DNA from: a virus
Strand: one strand, 5' to 3'
IMG/VR virus record: IMGVR_UViG_3300034375_007944
Coordinates: 1 to 49,550 of that record
DNA length: 49,550 bases
Below the pieces are notes generated by a model that saw only the letters and a list, made by a program, of their open reading frames with translations, ran no database searches and was not told the origin of the DNA. The position numbers and the translations under genes were made by a program. Each line of letters starts with the position of its first letter. The first letter of the stretch is position 1. Positions 1-8,979 of this stretch are shown here, one piece after another.

Positions 1-150
1 GTTTCCAATCTCAGTAACAATATCTCCGCCCGTACCTTCTCTATTTAAAACAGAAGCGTTTAAAGCGTCTATCCAATCTCCGTTGGGTAGAAAGCGAGGG
101 TCGTCGTCTTTGTTTAAGCCGCCAGTGAAAACTCTTGTTTCTTCTTTCAA
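1..150 (-). CDS. Tail muzzle-like protein, N-terminal fragment (runs off left edge)
   Basis: The minus strand opens at TTG (150-148) and reads 50 codons without a stop to the window edge. The start overlaps the TGA of the preceding gene in a TTGA arrangement, so the two are probably translationally coupled. The peptide contains TRVFTGGLNKDDDPRFLPNG followed by a W-I-D-A-L-N stretch. From memory this N-terminal pattern (GLNKD..PR..P.G.Y.DA.N) is typical of the large tail muzzle/stabilization proteins of crAss-like and related Bacteroidota podoviruses, usually many hundreds of residues long. Three connector-like genes upstream fit this. Only the first 50 residues are visible, so the assignment is by similarity of pattern and position. 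Confidence 0.6.
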   Translation of the reverse strand, partial: MKEETRVFTGGLNKDDDPRFLPNGDWIDALNASVLNREGTGGDIVTEIGN

Positions 151-788
151 CCTTTGAATCGTTTTCTGTTACGCCTAATAGAAGCTTGTAGTTCTTCTCT
201 TCTTCGAGTCTTTAATCTTTTTCTTGCGTGAGACTTAGCGTTGGCGTAAGCAATGTGGCGCATTTGTTTTTCACCTCTACTCACGCTGTCTTTGAACCTT
301 ACCAAGTCGTAGTCCATCCACAACAAAAGAGGCTCTTCTAAAAATTCGTGGACAAGGTATTTTCCGTCTACCTTTTGCGGGTTGGCAACGTACTTCATCC
401 AAATCTTTGTAAAGGTGTACTCCGTTCCAAACTCTAATCTTCCTGCCGCTCTGTTCTCTACAAAAGTACCTTTGAACTCACAGTTGTTGTTGGTAAATCT
501 GTCGTCTCCACAATCGTCCTTTTTTGGGCGAGATGTACTAAGAATCAAATCAACGTGTCCACCGTTTGTAATACCTCGTACTAATACGTGGCGAATGTAA
601 TCGTTTGGAATTGGAATGGTGTTGTCGCTGTCAAGTGTGTAAGTGTCTTCAACATTTATTCCGTCAACGTCGTAGCTTAACTCACGTAACCCTTTTATAG
701 CCGAACGAATAAGTCTGTCAAATCCGTGTGCTGAATCGTAACCTTTTCCTACTGCGTAATCTTTTACTATGTCAATTAAAGGTCTCAA
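147..788 (-). CDS. Connector/tail ring-like structural protein
   Basis: 213 residues, TTG start (788-786) overlapping the upstream TGA as TTGA. The N-terminal half is acidic and mixed alpha/beta (..YDSAHGFDRLIRSAIKGLREL..). The last ~45 residues are strongly basic (..KSHARKRLKTRRREELQASI..), suggesting contact with DNA or with an acidic partner. It is third in a run of three similar-sized neck genes followed by the muzzle-like gene, the order of the ring proteins in crAss-like podoviruses. No catalytic motif is seen. Role inferred from position and general character. Confidence 0.5.
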   Translation of the reverse strand: MRPLIDIVKDYAVGKGYDSAHGFDRLIRSAIKGLRELSYDVDGINVEDTYTLDSDNTIPIPNDYIRHVLVRGITNGGHVDLILSTSRPKKDDCGDDRFTNNNCEFKGTFVENRAAGRLEFGTEYTFTKIWMKYVANPQKVDGKYLVHEFLEEPLLLWMDYDLVRFKDSVSRGEKQMRHIAYANAKSHARKRLKTRRREELQASIRRNRKRFKG

Positions 789-1402
789 GCTTGGTCTATT
801 TCGTCGTTAATTATGTCTTCTCCTAACCCCTTTTCAATGGTGATTAATTCAACAGTTCCTCTAATAATATCGTTCACCGAAGACGGAGCAACAGGGAAGT
901 TATCAAAAGAGTCAAGGTCGTCACTTGTGGCTACAATGTTTAGTTGAAGCGTTTGCCCTTCTTCTTGGGCTGGTTGAAAATAAATGTTTTCTCCTTCGTA
1001 GATGTACCCACTCAACCCTTCCATCTGTGAAGAGAAGTCGTTGTTGTAGAAAAAGTTAAAGGAATTACTTAGCGGAATAAAAAGCTCTCCCATATCTTTG
1101 GCTGAAAACACTTGGTATATTCCGTAGTTCTTTGCGATGTCAAGAGGGCGGACAGGAAGGGTGGCGTAAGTAAGCCCTCGTTCACTATCACTCTTTACTT
1201 CTATTGTGTAGTTTGAAATAAAGTCGCCAAAAATTCCTAGCTCGTTTGCCCACACAGCTTGGTTAAGGTAAATGGTTGAAACTTGGTCACGCACAATCGA
1301 CAGCGCACTTTCCACTTCCCGAATGTTTATTTTGGTTTCGGGCTTAAGACGTGGCTGTAACAACCTTAAGACTTGTTCTGCGTATGACCTTTTAGTTCGC
1401 AC
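785..1402 (-). CDS. Connector/tail ring-like structural protein
   Basis: 205 residues from a GTG start that overlaps the upstream gene by 11 bases. It is a soluble acidic protein with no membrane segment. The N-terminal helices (RSYAEQVLRLLQPRLKPETK) are followed by a beta-rich middle (..FIPLSNSFNFFYNNDF..) and an acidic tail. Size, overlap and order (between two other connector-like genes and before the muzzle-like gene) support a neck-ring role. No detectable enzyme motif. A head-completion role is the main alternative. Confidence 0.5.
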   Translation of the reverse strand: MRTKRSYAEQVLRLLQPRLKPETKINIREVESALSIVRDQVSTIYLNQAVWANELGIFGDFISNYTIEVKSDSERGLTYATLPVRPLDIAKNYGIYQVFSAKDMGELFIPLSNSFNFFYNNDFSSQMEGLSGYIYEGENIYFQPAQEEGQTLQLNIVATSDDLDSFDNFPVAPSSVNDIIRGTVELITIEKGLGEDIINDEIDQA

Positions 1403-2339
1403 CTGCTCCCGCTATTTGTGTTATGTCAAATTCCCTTACGCTTATTCCCATAAGGGCTAAAATTCTTGCTACTATCTTTGGTAAATCGTACTCACTAACC
1501 TCAAAATCTGTGGAGTGGTCAGCGGCATTTATTGTTAAACTGTGTGACGTACCAACCGCTCCCGCCGACAAAGAAAGAGCCGTACCTGCTTCTGCGTTGG
1601 CTAAACTAGACGCTAGTTTTATAGTGCTTGGGTCAACTACAATAACAAAGTAATCCGTTGCGTCTGTTAGACCACCTATTGCTGTTCCTCCTTCGTCTGA
1701 GTAAAGAACGGCTTGTGTGTTGTGGAGTCCGTGATTGTTTATAGAAATAATGTTTAATGTGGTGTTTACGTTGCCCGTGTTTAAGAAAACTTTTTTAGAC
1801 GGGTTGGTGTTTGTTCCCGTTCCTCCTGCCCCTGCGAAAACCTTTCTGTTAGACGATACCGTATAGTTCCAAAAAGGACGGGTTGGTTCGCGCAAATAAG
1901 ACAACTCTACTTGAGTAATAGTGGTTGGGTAAAGTTGAATGTAGCTATCTCTTAAAACGCAAATAGGGTTTTGTTCGTTTGGGGCGATGAACTCACTAGA
2001 TAATCTCATTGAAGCTTCTGCGGGCTGTACCGTTTCCACGTTGATTGTACGACCTTTTACTTTGTAAGGTAGTTGAAAGAACTGAGCGTGCCAATAGTCG
2101 CTTGGGTATTTAGCCTCTCCGTTTGACACTTGAATTACTCTTGGTTTTGCGTCTAAGGTTTGTAAGCTGTCGTCGTTTTCTTGGCTTGACTCGTTTTCTT
2201 TGTACTTGTCGTTAAAGTAGCCACGTTGAGCCATATCAGCGTACCTGTTAAAAACAGTCTCGTCAAAGTATCCGCCACTTTGTGACTTTCTAATCAAGTC
2301 TTGGCAGATTTGGTAAACTTTATTTACAGATACAGCCAT
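1392..2339 (-). CDS. Connector/ring protein with an inserted beta domain
   Basis: 315 residues, ATG start. The N-terminus (SVNKVYQICQDLIRKSQSGG, then a Y-F-x-x-x-x-F-N pattern) and the C-terminus (DFEVSEYDLPKIVARILALM) look like the two halves of one phage connector fold. Between about residues 165 and 270 lies a Thr/Gly/Ala-rich beta domain with NNHGLHNTQAVLYSDEGGTA and later GGLTDATDYFVIVV, a module seen in many phage and adhesin proteins (IT..HGL..G..V....G..GGL..G..Y.VI). It therefore looks like a first-ring connector carrying a surface decoration domain. Fourteen residues of small spacer (GAGGTGTNTNPSKK) precede the insert. Confidence 0.55.
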   Translation of the reverse strand: MAVSVNKVYQICQDLIRKSQSGGYFDETVFNRYADMAQRGYFNDKYKENESSQENDDSLQTLDAKPRVIQVSNGEAKYPSDYWHAQFFQLPYKVKGRTINVETVQPAEASMRLSSEFIAPNEQNPICVLRDSYIQLYPTTITQVELSYLREPTRPFWNYTVSSNRKVFAGAGGTGTNTNPSKKVFLNTGNVNTTLNIISINNHGLHNTQAVLYSDEGGTAIGGLTDATDYFVIVVDPSTIKLASSLANAEAGTALSLSAGAVGTSHSLTINAADHSTDFEVSEYDLPKIVARILALMGISVREFDITQIAGAGAN

Positions 2340-2342
2340 ATA

Positions 2343-3164
2343 TTAGTTGTCGCTTCTTGATACCTCTAAAAACTTAGTTTCATTATAGATGTACAATTGT
2401 AGTATATCTCCCGAACCAAGCGTGTCGTTTCCATTAAGGTAAAAAGGCGGGGAATCAAGAAATACCGCTGCTGAATCGTCAACAACACCACTTGTTCCAA
2501 CAATAGTTAAAAACGTTCCAACTCGCGTGTTTACAAGAGCGCCAACCTCTGCTCTGAAAGGGCCACCGTAAGCAATAGTGTCAACGTTGTGAGCGCCAGA
2601 AAGAACTAGAAGTTTAGGCCCTCCCATTGTGTTGTCCAAAAAAGCCTCTCCTTTACTTTGAGTGAACTGCCCTTTTAGGTTTAACTCAGTAGCGTTTAAG
2701 TTAGAGCCGAGATACAAAGAGTCGGTTTCTGTTTTTGGTTGGATAGTTCCGTTAGCGGTTCTTTTAAAAAAACTTGTGTCGGTAGCAATACCAGTACCCC
2801 TAGTGACTCGGTTATCGTTGCCTATCTTTAAGAACGAACCACTCCCAGAAAGACCGTTAAGGTCTAATCCAGCAGCCTCAATAGTGTCTCCCGCATTTTT
2901 AGGCGTTATTTTGTTTGAAACTCTGTTAAAGAAACTTGTGTCTGTTGCGTCAATTTCAGAGCGAATTACCGTCCAAGGACTTGTGGTAGTGTCTTGGATT
3001 TTTAAGAAATGCCCTGAACCGTAAATTCCCGCAGAGTCAACTTTAAGCGTGTCTCCAATCTTAATCCCGTTTACAAAGTACAACTTTTGATTTACGTTCT
3101 TGTATTGGGAAAATCCCACAAAAGATACAAGAGTTAAAAGTGCTGTTAAAAGTAATTGTTTCAT
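2343..3164 (-). CDS. Secreted-type protein with Bacteroidota signal peptide in the tail operon
   Basis: 273 residues, ATG start. The first ~19 residues (MKQLLLTALLTLVSFVGFSQ) form a classical signal peptide ending in the FSQ pattern common in Bacteroidota exported proteins. The rest is beta-rich and contains two related units around residues 70-160, each starting A-T-D-T-S-F-F-x-R. It sits four bases after the connector gene boundary and directly between a structural protein gene and the neck genes, so it is expressed with virion genes. No family recognised; it could be a phage-encoded exported adhesin or a virion protein whose leader mimics a signal peptide. Confidence 0.55.
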   Translation of the reverse strand: MKQLLLTALLTLVSFVGFSQYKNVNQKLYFVNGIKIGDTLKVDSAGIYGSGHFLKIQDTTTSPWTVIRSEIDATDTSFFNRVSNKITPKNAGDTIEAAGLDLNGLSGSGSFLKIGNDNRVTRGTGIATDTSFFKRTANGTIQPKTETDSLYLGSNLNATELNLKGQFTQSKGEAFLDNTMGGPKLLVLSGAHNVDTIAYGGPFRAEVGALVNTRVGTFLTIVGTSGVVDDSAAVFLDSPPFYLNGNDTLGSGDILQLYIYNETKFLEVSRSDN

Positions 3165-3169
3165 CGTTA

Positions 3170-4396
3170 TTAAGGTCTAATTATGATTGCTTGAATTACA
3201 GCACCACTTGTTACTGTAAAACTAAATGTGTATTCACCCGTTGATACGTCGAAAGTTCCGCCCGTATCACTTATTCCGTCAACCGTTACAATGAAGTCTT
3301 TGTTGTAAGTTAATCCAATAAGAGCAGCGTTTGAACTTGTTGAACTTCCTGTAGCTGCGTCCGACTCCAAGAAAGTGTAAGCGGTTGTGTTTGAACTTGT
3401 GGTTTTAGAGTAAACCCTTTCTAAGTTATTGATAACGCCAACTCCCGTTACAAGCGTAGGAGTATTAGTAGAAGAACACTCGCATCCGTCACCTAGTATT
3501 TCTGTTAGTCTGTTCACGTAAGTTTGTATGTCTGTGCTTTTGCCACAATCAATAGAAAGTTGAAGCATCGTAAGAGCGTGTAACCCCTCTTCGTACTTAG
3601 CAAGGTAAGAGTTAGCTTTTCCTACGTTGGTTGTTTTGTTGTTGTAGTACCCGTTGTAAACTTCTTTTAGCGGGCAGTAGAAATCACAAATCGAAGTTGT
3701 GTCGCTAACCACGTAATCTAAAGCAGCTGTAGTTATGATGTCGGTAAGCGTGTAGTTTACCGCAGTTCCACTTGCGTCACTCCAATACCCGTCGGTAAAG
3801 GTGTAGCTCAACGTAGACTTTAAGTAAATAGTGTTTGTGCCTGTGTAAAAGGAGTTTGTGTTTATTGTGCTAGTTGTACTTTGAATGTAACCGCCAATAG
3901 TTGTAGGGTTGTACCTTCTAAAATCCCTAGTTGTTGTTGGGGTAATAGAGTTTACGTCGTAATCAGTTTCGTCAACTGCTAAGAAGAACTTAGGGTTAAA
4001 GATACTGTGGCTTACATCAATGTCGTGTACAGGGCGAGAGTAAGTAAGGGTGTAAACATAGTCTCTGTAGTAGGCGTTAGATAACCCTGTGTCGCTTACG
4101 TCAAAATAAGTAATGCGAATAATGTACTGACCTTGCAAAACGTTTCCATCTGCGTCTTGTGGAAGAGAAGTTGTGAAACTTGCGTCTACTCCTGTTGCGT
4201 CAGGACTTGAACCGTTTGTGTTGTTGTAACTTACCGTTCCTGTTGGGTCTGTAATCTTTACAAGAATTGCGTTGCTTGCTTCTGCCCAACTTAAATCTCC
4301 TGAGCCGTAAGTAGGGGAGGTGTCTTGAAAAGTAATAGTTTCAGAATTGAAAGCTATTGCGGTGGTGTAAGTAATTGCCGTACTCTGTGTAGCCAT
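3170..4396 (-). CDS. Virion structural protein, beta-rich
   Basis: 408 residues, ATG start, with a TATCTTTG box 18 bases upstream on the minus strand. It is Thr/Ser/Tyr-rich and beta-like throughout, with a central Cys-containing segment (ICDFYCPLKEVYNGYYNN) and a helical stretch around residues 265-310 ending GDGCECSS. A short motif D-[FY]-x-C-P-L-[KR] is shared with the Gly-rich tail protein at 42276-43004. Position just after the terminase and before the neck genes suggests a head fibre, hub or tail component. No enzyme motif; function inferred from context. Confidence 0.5.
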   Translation of the reverse strand: MATQSTAITYTTAIAFNSETITFQDTSPTYGSGDLSWAEASNAILVKITDPTGTVSYNNTNGSSPDATGVDASFTTSLPQDADGNVLQGQYIIRITYFDVSDTGLSNAYYRDYVYTLTYSRPVHDIDVSHSIFNPKFFLAVDETDYDVNSITPTTTRDFRRYNPTTIGGYIQSTTSTINTNSFYTGTNTIYLKSTLSYTFTDGYWSDASGTAVNYTLTDIITTAALDYVVSDTTSICDFYCPLKEVYNGYYNNKTTNVGKANSYLAKYEEGLHALTMLQLSIDCGKSTDIQTYVNRLTEILGDGCECSSTNTPTLVTGVGVINNLERVYSKTTSSNTTAYTFLESDAATGSSTSSNAALIGLTYNKDFIVTVDGISDTGGTFDVSTGEYTFSFTVTSGAVIQAIIIRP

Positions 4397-4414
4397 TTTT
4401 GTTTGTTTGTACTA

Positions 4415-4422
4415 CAAAGATA
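4415..4422 (-). promoter_or_regulatory. Bacteroidota-type -7 box (TATCTTTG)
   Basis: CAAAGATA on the plus strand reads TATCTTTG on the minus strand, matching TANNTTTG, 18 bases before the ATG of the 408-residue structural gene. A second CTTTG lies 5 bases upstream of the box. The -33 element is not clear, so the promoter call rests mainly on the -7 box and its position. Confidence 0.5.
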
Positions 4423-4442
4423 CAAAGGAAACTAAGGTGGCT

Positions 4443-6407
4443 TTATTTTGTAAATCTTCGCCTTGGAAGTGACTTACTTCTCACCCTTGGAGCAACCTTT
4501 GGTACTTCCCAAGCTACAATAGCCATCATAGAGGCAACCGTATCATCGTACTTTGTCCAACTGTTAGCCTCAAACCTTAGCCAATTCTCCAACAAATCGT
4601 CAAAAGGACAGAACCCGTATCCGTCGGCTTGCTTTCCTATTTTCTCCCAAGTGTGAATAACTAACTTATCCATGCACTCGTTACGTCTAGCTTCGCTTGT
4701 GGTTGGCGTACCTTCCGTCTGCAATCTTTTTATTGGGTCTTTTTCTAGCGGGTTGTGAATAATGTACTTCTCGTAACCCCTTTCTCTGAAGTAGTTTATC
4801 AGTCCTTGCTTTTGGTTCTCTACGTTTATTTCAGCAGAAAAGAACACGCAAGCTTTTATCATATCTTCGTAAAACTCGTTAGGGTTGTCGGGTCTGGTGC
4901 AATACCGAATCACCCAATCACTACCGTACCTTAGTCCGTACATCGACACCTTTGAACCCTCTCCAAAAGATACCGCTTTGTGGTCGACGGGGTCAACGCC
5001 TAACTTAATCGCCCGACCAATAGGCACTTTAAAGTTTCCGTTCCAAGCGTAGTTGTTTCGCTCTTCTTCCGACGGCATACTAGCTATTTGAAAAAAACCG
5101 TTGGTATCTCCGTCTACTAACTGCTCTCCCACAGGAACAGCTTTTACCGATACATCAACCTCGTCCCAAACTAGATTGTACATAGGCGGTGGAGCGCCGT
5201 TGTGTTCTAGTTGCTCTTGTACTTTTTCAACAGCTACAATAGAAGCGTCAGAGTTTTCCAAAAATATCTCGTCTTCGCTTAACGGATACTTTCTAATGTA
5301 ACTCAAAAGAGCAGAGCCACTTCTAGCTGCCCTTTCCGCCATGTGGTGTTTCCTAGCCGCTTCTTCGTCTGAATATCCCCACTCGTCAATAATAAACCCT
5401 CTGTCTGCGGGGTTAAAGTAACGCCCAAGACCACTTACGGTTCTTCCTGTGTCTTCACTTCTTCCCTCGTAGTTGCTTTCCTCCCAAAGTTTCTTTGTTT
5501 GTTGAGAGGAACTTTTCTCCATTTCGTCAACGGTAGTGGTTAGAATTAACTTTCCAACAACCTTGTCTCGCATAGAGCAAGTTTCCCTTGCTACGTAGTA
5601 TCTGTTTCGGGGGTTTACGTCTTTTTCTGTTTTTGCTATCTCATCTTGGTACATGGTGTAGTTACGAGTACCGTCCACTGCTTCGTCTCGGTTTGGATAA
5701 GTAACTATATAACTGTCAAGTACTTGTGACTTTTTCTTTTCTGCCGTTTTCTTTCTCGGAACGGTGAACTCTATTTTGTCTGTTGGGTTTTGGTTTCCTG
5801 TGTCTGTTGGTCGCCAAAAAGGGTGCATATTACGCCAAGCCTTTACAATCTTGTCACGAAAGACCGTTTCTTTTGCGTCTTTGAAAGTTTTACTTTGAAC
5901 CCCGAAGTTTCGGTTGTGACCCCAAGTTGTTCTCCAATACCCCGTACTTACAGCAAAGGTGGTCTTAAAGAATCGACGACCACTAAAGAGTAGCATTCCG
6001 TAACACCTTGGGTCGTTTTCTAACAAATCCCAAACGTAGTAACAATCCCTTTGTGCGTCTACAAAGTCTGCGTTACCCGTTGAGCCGTCCTCTCTTACTA
6101 TTGGAAAGTGTTGAAGCAACATATAGTGTTGCCCTGTTACGTACTCTAATTGGATGTTTTGGTCTGAACCGTTAAAGAACCAAAAGCCGTTTTGTCGCCG
6201 TTCAACCTCTTGGTCTTTTTGCTTTGGCGTTGGCTCATCTGGAAGCGGAGCGTAGGGGAATTTGCGCTTTTTTTCGTCCTTTTCACCGTAGTTGGCAATA
6301 GAAGAAATTGGTGGGGGTTTGGGTAGTTCAACCTCGTACCCCCTTATGTACCTATTTCTTTCAAAAGATTCGTAAGCTGCTTTATAAGCTTGCTTAACCG
6401 TTCTCAC
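4443..6407 (-). CDS. terL: Terminase large subunit
   Basis: 654 residues, GTG start overlapping the upstream gene by 14 bases. ATP-dependent DNA packaging motor. The ATPase domain shows a deviant Walker A, S-G-R-R-F-F-K-T-T (about residues 142-150), and a Walker B, T-M-Y-Q-D-E-I-A, around residue 253. The C-terminal RNase H-like nuclease is suggested by KLGVDPVDHKAVSFG and a late acidic pair in TKYDDTVASMMAIVA. Length suits the family, especially large crAss-like terminases. It lies downstream of the portal and capsid genes on the same strand. No small terminase subunit was recognised. Confidence 0.85.
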   Translation of the reverse strand: MRTVKQAYKAAYESFERNRYIRGYEVELPKPPPISSIANYGEKDEKKRKFPYAPLPDEPTPKQKDQEVERRQNGFWFFNGSDQNIQLEYVTGQHYMLLQHFPIVREDGSTGNADFVDAQRDCYYVWDLLENDPRCYGMLLFSGRRFFKTTFAVSTGYWRTTWGHNRNFGVQSKTFKDAKETVFRDKIVKAWRNMHPFWRPTDTGNQNPTDKIEFTVPRKKTAEKKKSQVLDSYIVTYPNRDEAVDGTRNYTMYQDEIAKTEKDVNPRNRYYVARETCSMRDKVVGKLILTTTVDEMEKSSSQQTKKLWEESNYEGRSEDTGRTVSGLGRYFNPADRGFIIDEWGYSDEEAARKHHMAERAARSGSALLSYIRKYPLSEDEIFLENSDASIVAVEKVQEQLEHNGAPPPMYNLVWDEVDVSVKAVPVGEQLVDGDTNGFFQIASMPSEEERNNYAWNGNFKVPIGRAIKLGVDPVDHKAVSFGEGSKVSMYGLRYGSDWVIRYCTRPDNPNEFYEDMIKACVFFSAEINVENQKQGLINYFRERGYEKYIIHNPLEKDPIKRLQTEGTPTTSEARRNECMDKLVIHTWEKIGKQADGYGFCPFDDLLENWLRFEANSWTKYDDTVASMMAIVAWEVPKVAPRVRSKSLPRRRFTK

Positions 6408-7470
6408 TTTCTAGTTCTACTAGCTTAGTTACTTTAGTTCGCAACTTCTCGTCCGTATCTAAACGGTTGATGATTGCCGTTCTTGAACTTCCAAGGTTCT
6501 CCCCTTCAAAAAGGTAAAGGTCTCCTTGCTTTTCAATAACGCCACAACTAATTGCTGAGTCTAGCACGTTTTTGTCCGATTGGCGCTCAACAACTTTCTT
6601 TTCCTTTTTACCCGTCACAAACCCCTTAATGGTGTCTAAAGAGTAAGCGTCGTTGGCGTTGTTTGTTGCAGCACCTTTAGCTAAAGCGTCAATAGCTCTT
6701 TGAGATACAGGAGCAGACTTCACTACGTTACCTGTTGAGTCAACAAGTACACGCCCCCCGTCCTTTTCTGACAAGTACCCTCTTTCGATAGCTTTTCTAA
6801 TGTAGAAAGCGTTCCAAATCTCTGGGGTATTGTACTCCTTTTGGAAAGTTTCAGGGTCTTTCTCGGCTCTGTAAGCTAACATATCCTCTAGTTCTGCGTC
6901 ACTAAGAGGTGCGCCATCTGGTGCTTTTGTGTTGATTCCTTTTGCAACACAGTAAGCCTTTTTAGCTTCGTAGTCACTTTCGTAAACAAGGGCTTTCGCT
7001 TTTGTTTGCTCCTTGTCGGAAGTCCTACGGGTTTTGGCTTGTTTCTCAAAGTTCAACTCGTAGTAAGAAGCAGTAACCTTTGGTTGCTCTTCTCTGAACT
7101 CGCTATCTTTAGCGTGGTTGTCTTTGTTGAACGGAGAGATTCTAAGGTAGTGCATAAGATTTTTTTCTGTTGGTCTTACGTACTTACCTTTCATTTGAGC
7201 AATCTGAATCTTCTCTCCTGTTGGGTCAATGATTAAAGATACCTCTCTAATGTTTAGGTTTTTAAACCTTTCGCCCCACTCTTCCACGTAAATGCTTGGC
7301 TTCATTGGGTCGTAACCAATCATTACTGTCCTTTGTTTTTCGGGACAGAAAGCCATACATACTCTTGGAATTGAAGTTGCGGAAGAAGATACGTTGATTC
7401 CGCTTGTGTGCTTAATAGTTAAGTCTTTTTTTTCTACCGCTACAAATATAGCGCCTCTTTCTTTTTTCAT
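6394..7470 (-). CDS. Unknown protein between capsid and terminase genes
   Basis: 358 residues, ATG start. Mixed-charge soluble protein; the first ~115 residues look alpha/beta (..IREVSLIIDPTGEKIQIAQM..), the middle is Lys/Glu-rich and helical, and the end reads like a small helical domain (..NLGSSRTAIINRLDTDEKLR..). No motif recognised. It follows a strong terminator that closes the capsid gene. A TATATTTG octamer lies inside its codons 8-10 (7443-7450), probably by chance. A head-associated or packaging accessory role is possible from position only. Confidence 0.45.
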   Translation of the reverse strand: MKKERGAIFVAVEKKDLTIKHTSGINVSSSATSIPRVCMAFCPEKQRTVMIGYDPMKPSIYVEEWGERFKNLNIREVSLIIDPTGEKIQIAQMKGKYVRPTEKNLMHYLRISPFNKDNHAKDSEFREEQPKVTASYYELNFEKQAKTRRTSDKEQTKAKALVYESDYEAKKAYCVAKGINTKAPDGAPLSDAELEDMLAYRAEKDPETFQKEYNTPEIWNAFYIRKAIERGYLSEKDGGRVLVDSTGNVVKSAPVSQRAIDALAKGAATNNANDAYSLDTIKGFVTGKKEKKVVERQSDKNVLDSAISCGVIEKQGDLYLFEGENLGSSRTAIINRLDTDEKLRTKVTKLVELESENG

Positions 7471-7487
7471 TTTCTTTACTTTAATTT

Positions 7488-7519
7488 AAAAAAAAGGGGG
7501 AGAATTTCGGCTCTCCCCC
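7488..7519 (-). terminator. Rho-independent terminator after the capsid gene
   Basis: On the minus strand GGGGGAGA, an 8-base loop and TCTCCCCC form a perfect 8-bp stem followed by eight T residues. It lies 16 bases past the stop of the major capsid gene and before the 358-residue gene, so it probably lowers terminase-region expression relative to capsid. Confidence 0.9.
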
Positions 7520-7535
7520 AAATAACCGTTTTTGT

Positions 7536-8957
7536 TTAGACGTAGAATTGTCCGAAACGCTGTCCAGCGAATCCTTCAAATCCACACTCTGAAAGCAAGT
7601 TGATAACAAACTCGTCGTTACCATCTGTCTCCATAGCGTTTCTTGCTACTTCAACGTACTCCCTTGAGCCTCCTTTACCATCTGACAAGCAGTTGATACG
7701 AAGGTTAGGAACGTTTTGACGGTCGTTTCCGAACTCGTCCATTGAAGCTACAACGTTTCCTAGTGGAATAACAAGACCCATGTTCTTGTAAGTAAGACCT
7801 GTTGCTCCCAAAAGCTCAGGAGAAGTCATTACTTCAAGTGGCTTGTAGTGGTAAGTGATTCCACCGTAGTTGATAGAATCAAAACCTAAATCAACGGCTC
7901 TCTTTTCTCCGCCCATTCCAGCGTATTGAACACCACCAGCTTTCAAGCCTTCGCTTGTTCTGATAAGGTTGTCAAATTCGAAAATCAAGTCGTGACCACC
8001 AACCATCATGTTCTCTGTAGAACCTCTTTGCTTGAAGAGTTTCTTAGACATTGATTCGATGTCAGTCAAAGCAAGTGAACCTGCTGTGTACTGCTCACGT
8101 TGTCCGTTAGCTTCGATAAACGGAACTAGACCGCTTGTAGATTTAGTTGTTCCAAAACCAGAAATACCTGTAAGGGTAGTGTTGGTAGTGGCTTCACCTA
8201 CTAGCAAAGAAGTCTCTCTGTCGTTAAACAGATTAGCTTTTTGTGTGCGAACTCCTTCGTAGAACCAATAAGACTCGTTCTCGTTTTCTCCAAGGTTATC
8301 AAACCAAGTCAAGTTGCCCATAGCACTTCCACTAACCTTAGCTTTTCTACGGAAAATCTGAGTGTTGTTAGTGTAAGAAGTAAGCGTTGGGTTTACAGCG
8401 CTTGGCTCAGAAGAAGACTCTCCGAACTGAGTACCGATGATAGCGATTTCAACCGCAGTGGTAACAGCAGGAATGTTTTCTCCTGTGATTTTTGGAGTAG
8501 CTTTAAACTGATTAGAACCGTCTGTAGTAGAGGTAACAACACACTGAACGTGTCCTCCTGAACCGTTTGGAACAAGGATTACGTCGTTTTGTTGTGGCAT
8601 TGTTACGACAGTACTACCCGAAGTTCCATATTCAGGAGCAGCCGAGTTAGAGTTAGTCGCTTGCTTTGAAGAGTCAACAGTAAAGATAACTTCAGCACCC
8701 GCAGGGCCAGCTGAAGCCGTTGCAACGATTACGTCACGAATCCTGTTTTCTTCAGAGTGAGAGTAGTGTGGGTTTTGAACAATGTTCTTATTCCCAATCA
8801 TAGATACAAGGCTAGAAAGGTATCCTAGTCCATAAGGACGAACCAAAGAATCTCCGACCTCTGGTTTGTCAAGTGTGATAGAACTGTAGCTAGAGTCAAC
8901 AATTTGAGAGTTCAAATAGTTTCTGACAGTAGCCGTTCTTTGAAAAGTAGTTGCCAT
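7536..8957 (-). CDS. Major capsid protein (probable)
   Basis: 473 residues, ATG start. The gene sits directly after the acidic scaffold-like gene and directly before a strong terminator, the usual position of a highly expressed major capsid protein. The protein is soluble, Gly/Asn/Thr-rich with mixed alpha/beta character; an N-terminal segment (GLGYLSSLVSMIGNKN) is followed by domain-like stretches and a C-terminal GFEGFAGQRFGQFYV. This suits a HK97-like fold but no unambiguous signature can be read by eye. Spacing to the scaffold gene is 22 bases, so they are probably co-transcribed. Confidence 0.7.
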   Translation of the reverse strand: MATTFQRTATVRNYLNSQIVDSSYSSITLDKPEVGDSLVRPYGLGYLSSLVSMIGNKNIVQNPHYSHSEENRIRDVIVATASAGPAGAEVIFTVDSSKQATNSNSAAPEYGTSGSTVVTMPQQNDVILVPNGSGGHVQCVVTSTTDGSNQFKATPKITGENIPAVTTAVEIAIIGTQFGESSSEPSAVNPTLTSYTNNTQIFRRKAKVSGSAMGNLTWFDNLGENENESYWFYEGVRTQKANLFNDRETSLLVGEATTNTTLTGISGFGTTKSTSGLVPFIEANGQREQYTAGSLALTDIESMSKKLFKQRGSTENMMVGGHDLIFEFDNLIRTSEGLKAGGVQYAGMGGEKRAVDLGFDSINYGGITYHYKPLEVMTSPELLGATGLTYKNMGLVIPLGNVVASMDEFGNDRQNVPNLRINCLSDGKGGSREYVEVARNAMETDGNDEFVINLLSECGFEGFAGQRFGQFYV

Positions 8958-8979
8958 TTTTTATGTGCAGTTTTAAAAG

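Noticed and set aside
7443-7450. TATATTTG box inside the 358-residue gene
   Set aside because: It encodes part of codons 8-10 and no start codon follows at suitable distance; probably chance.
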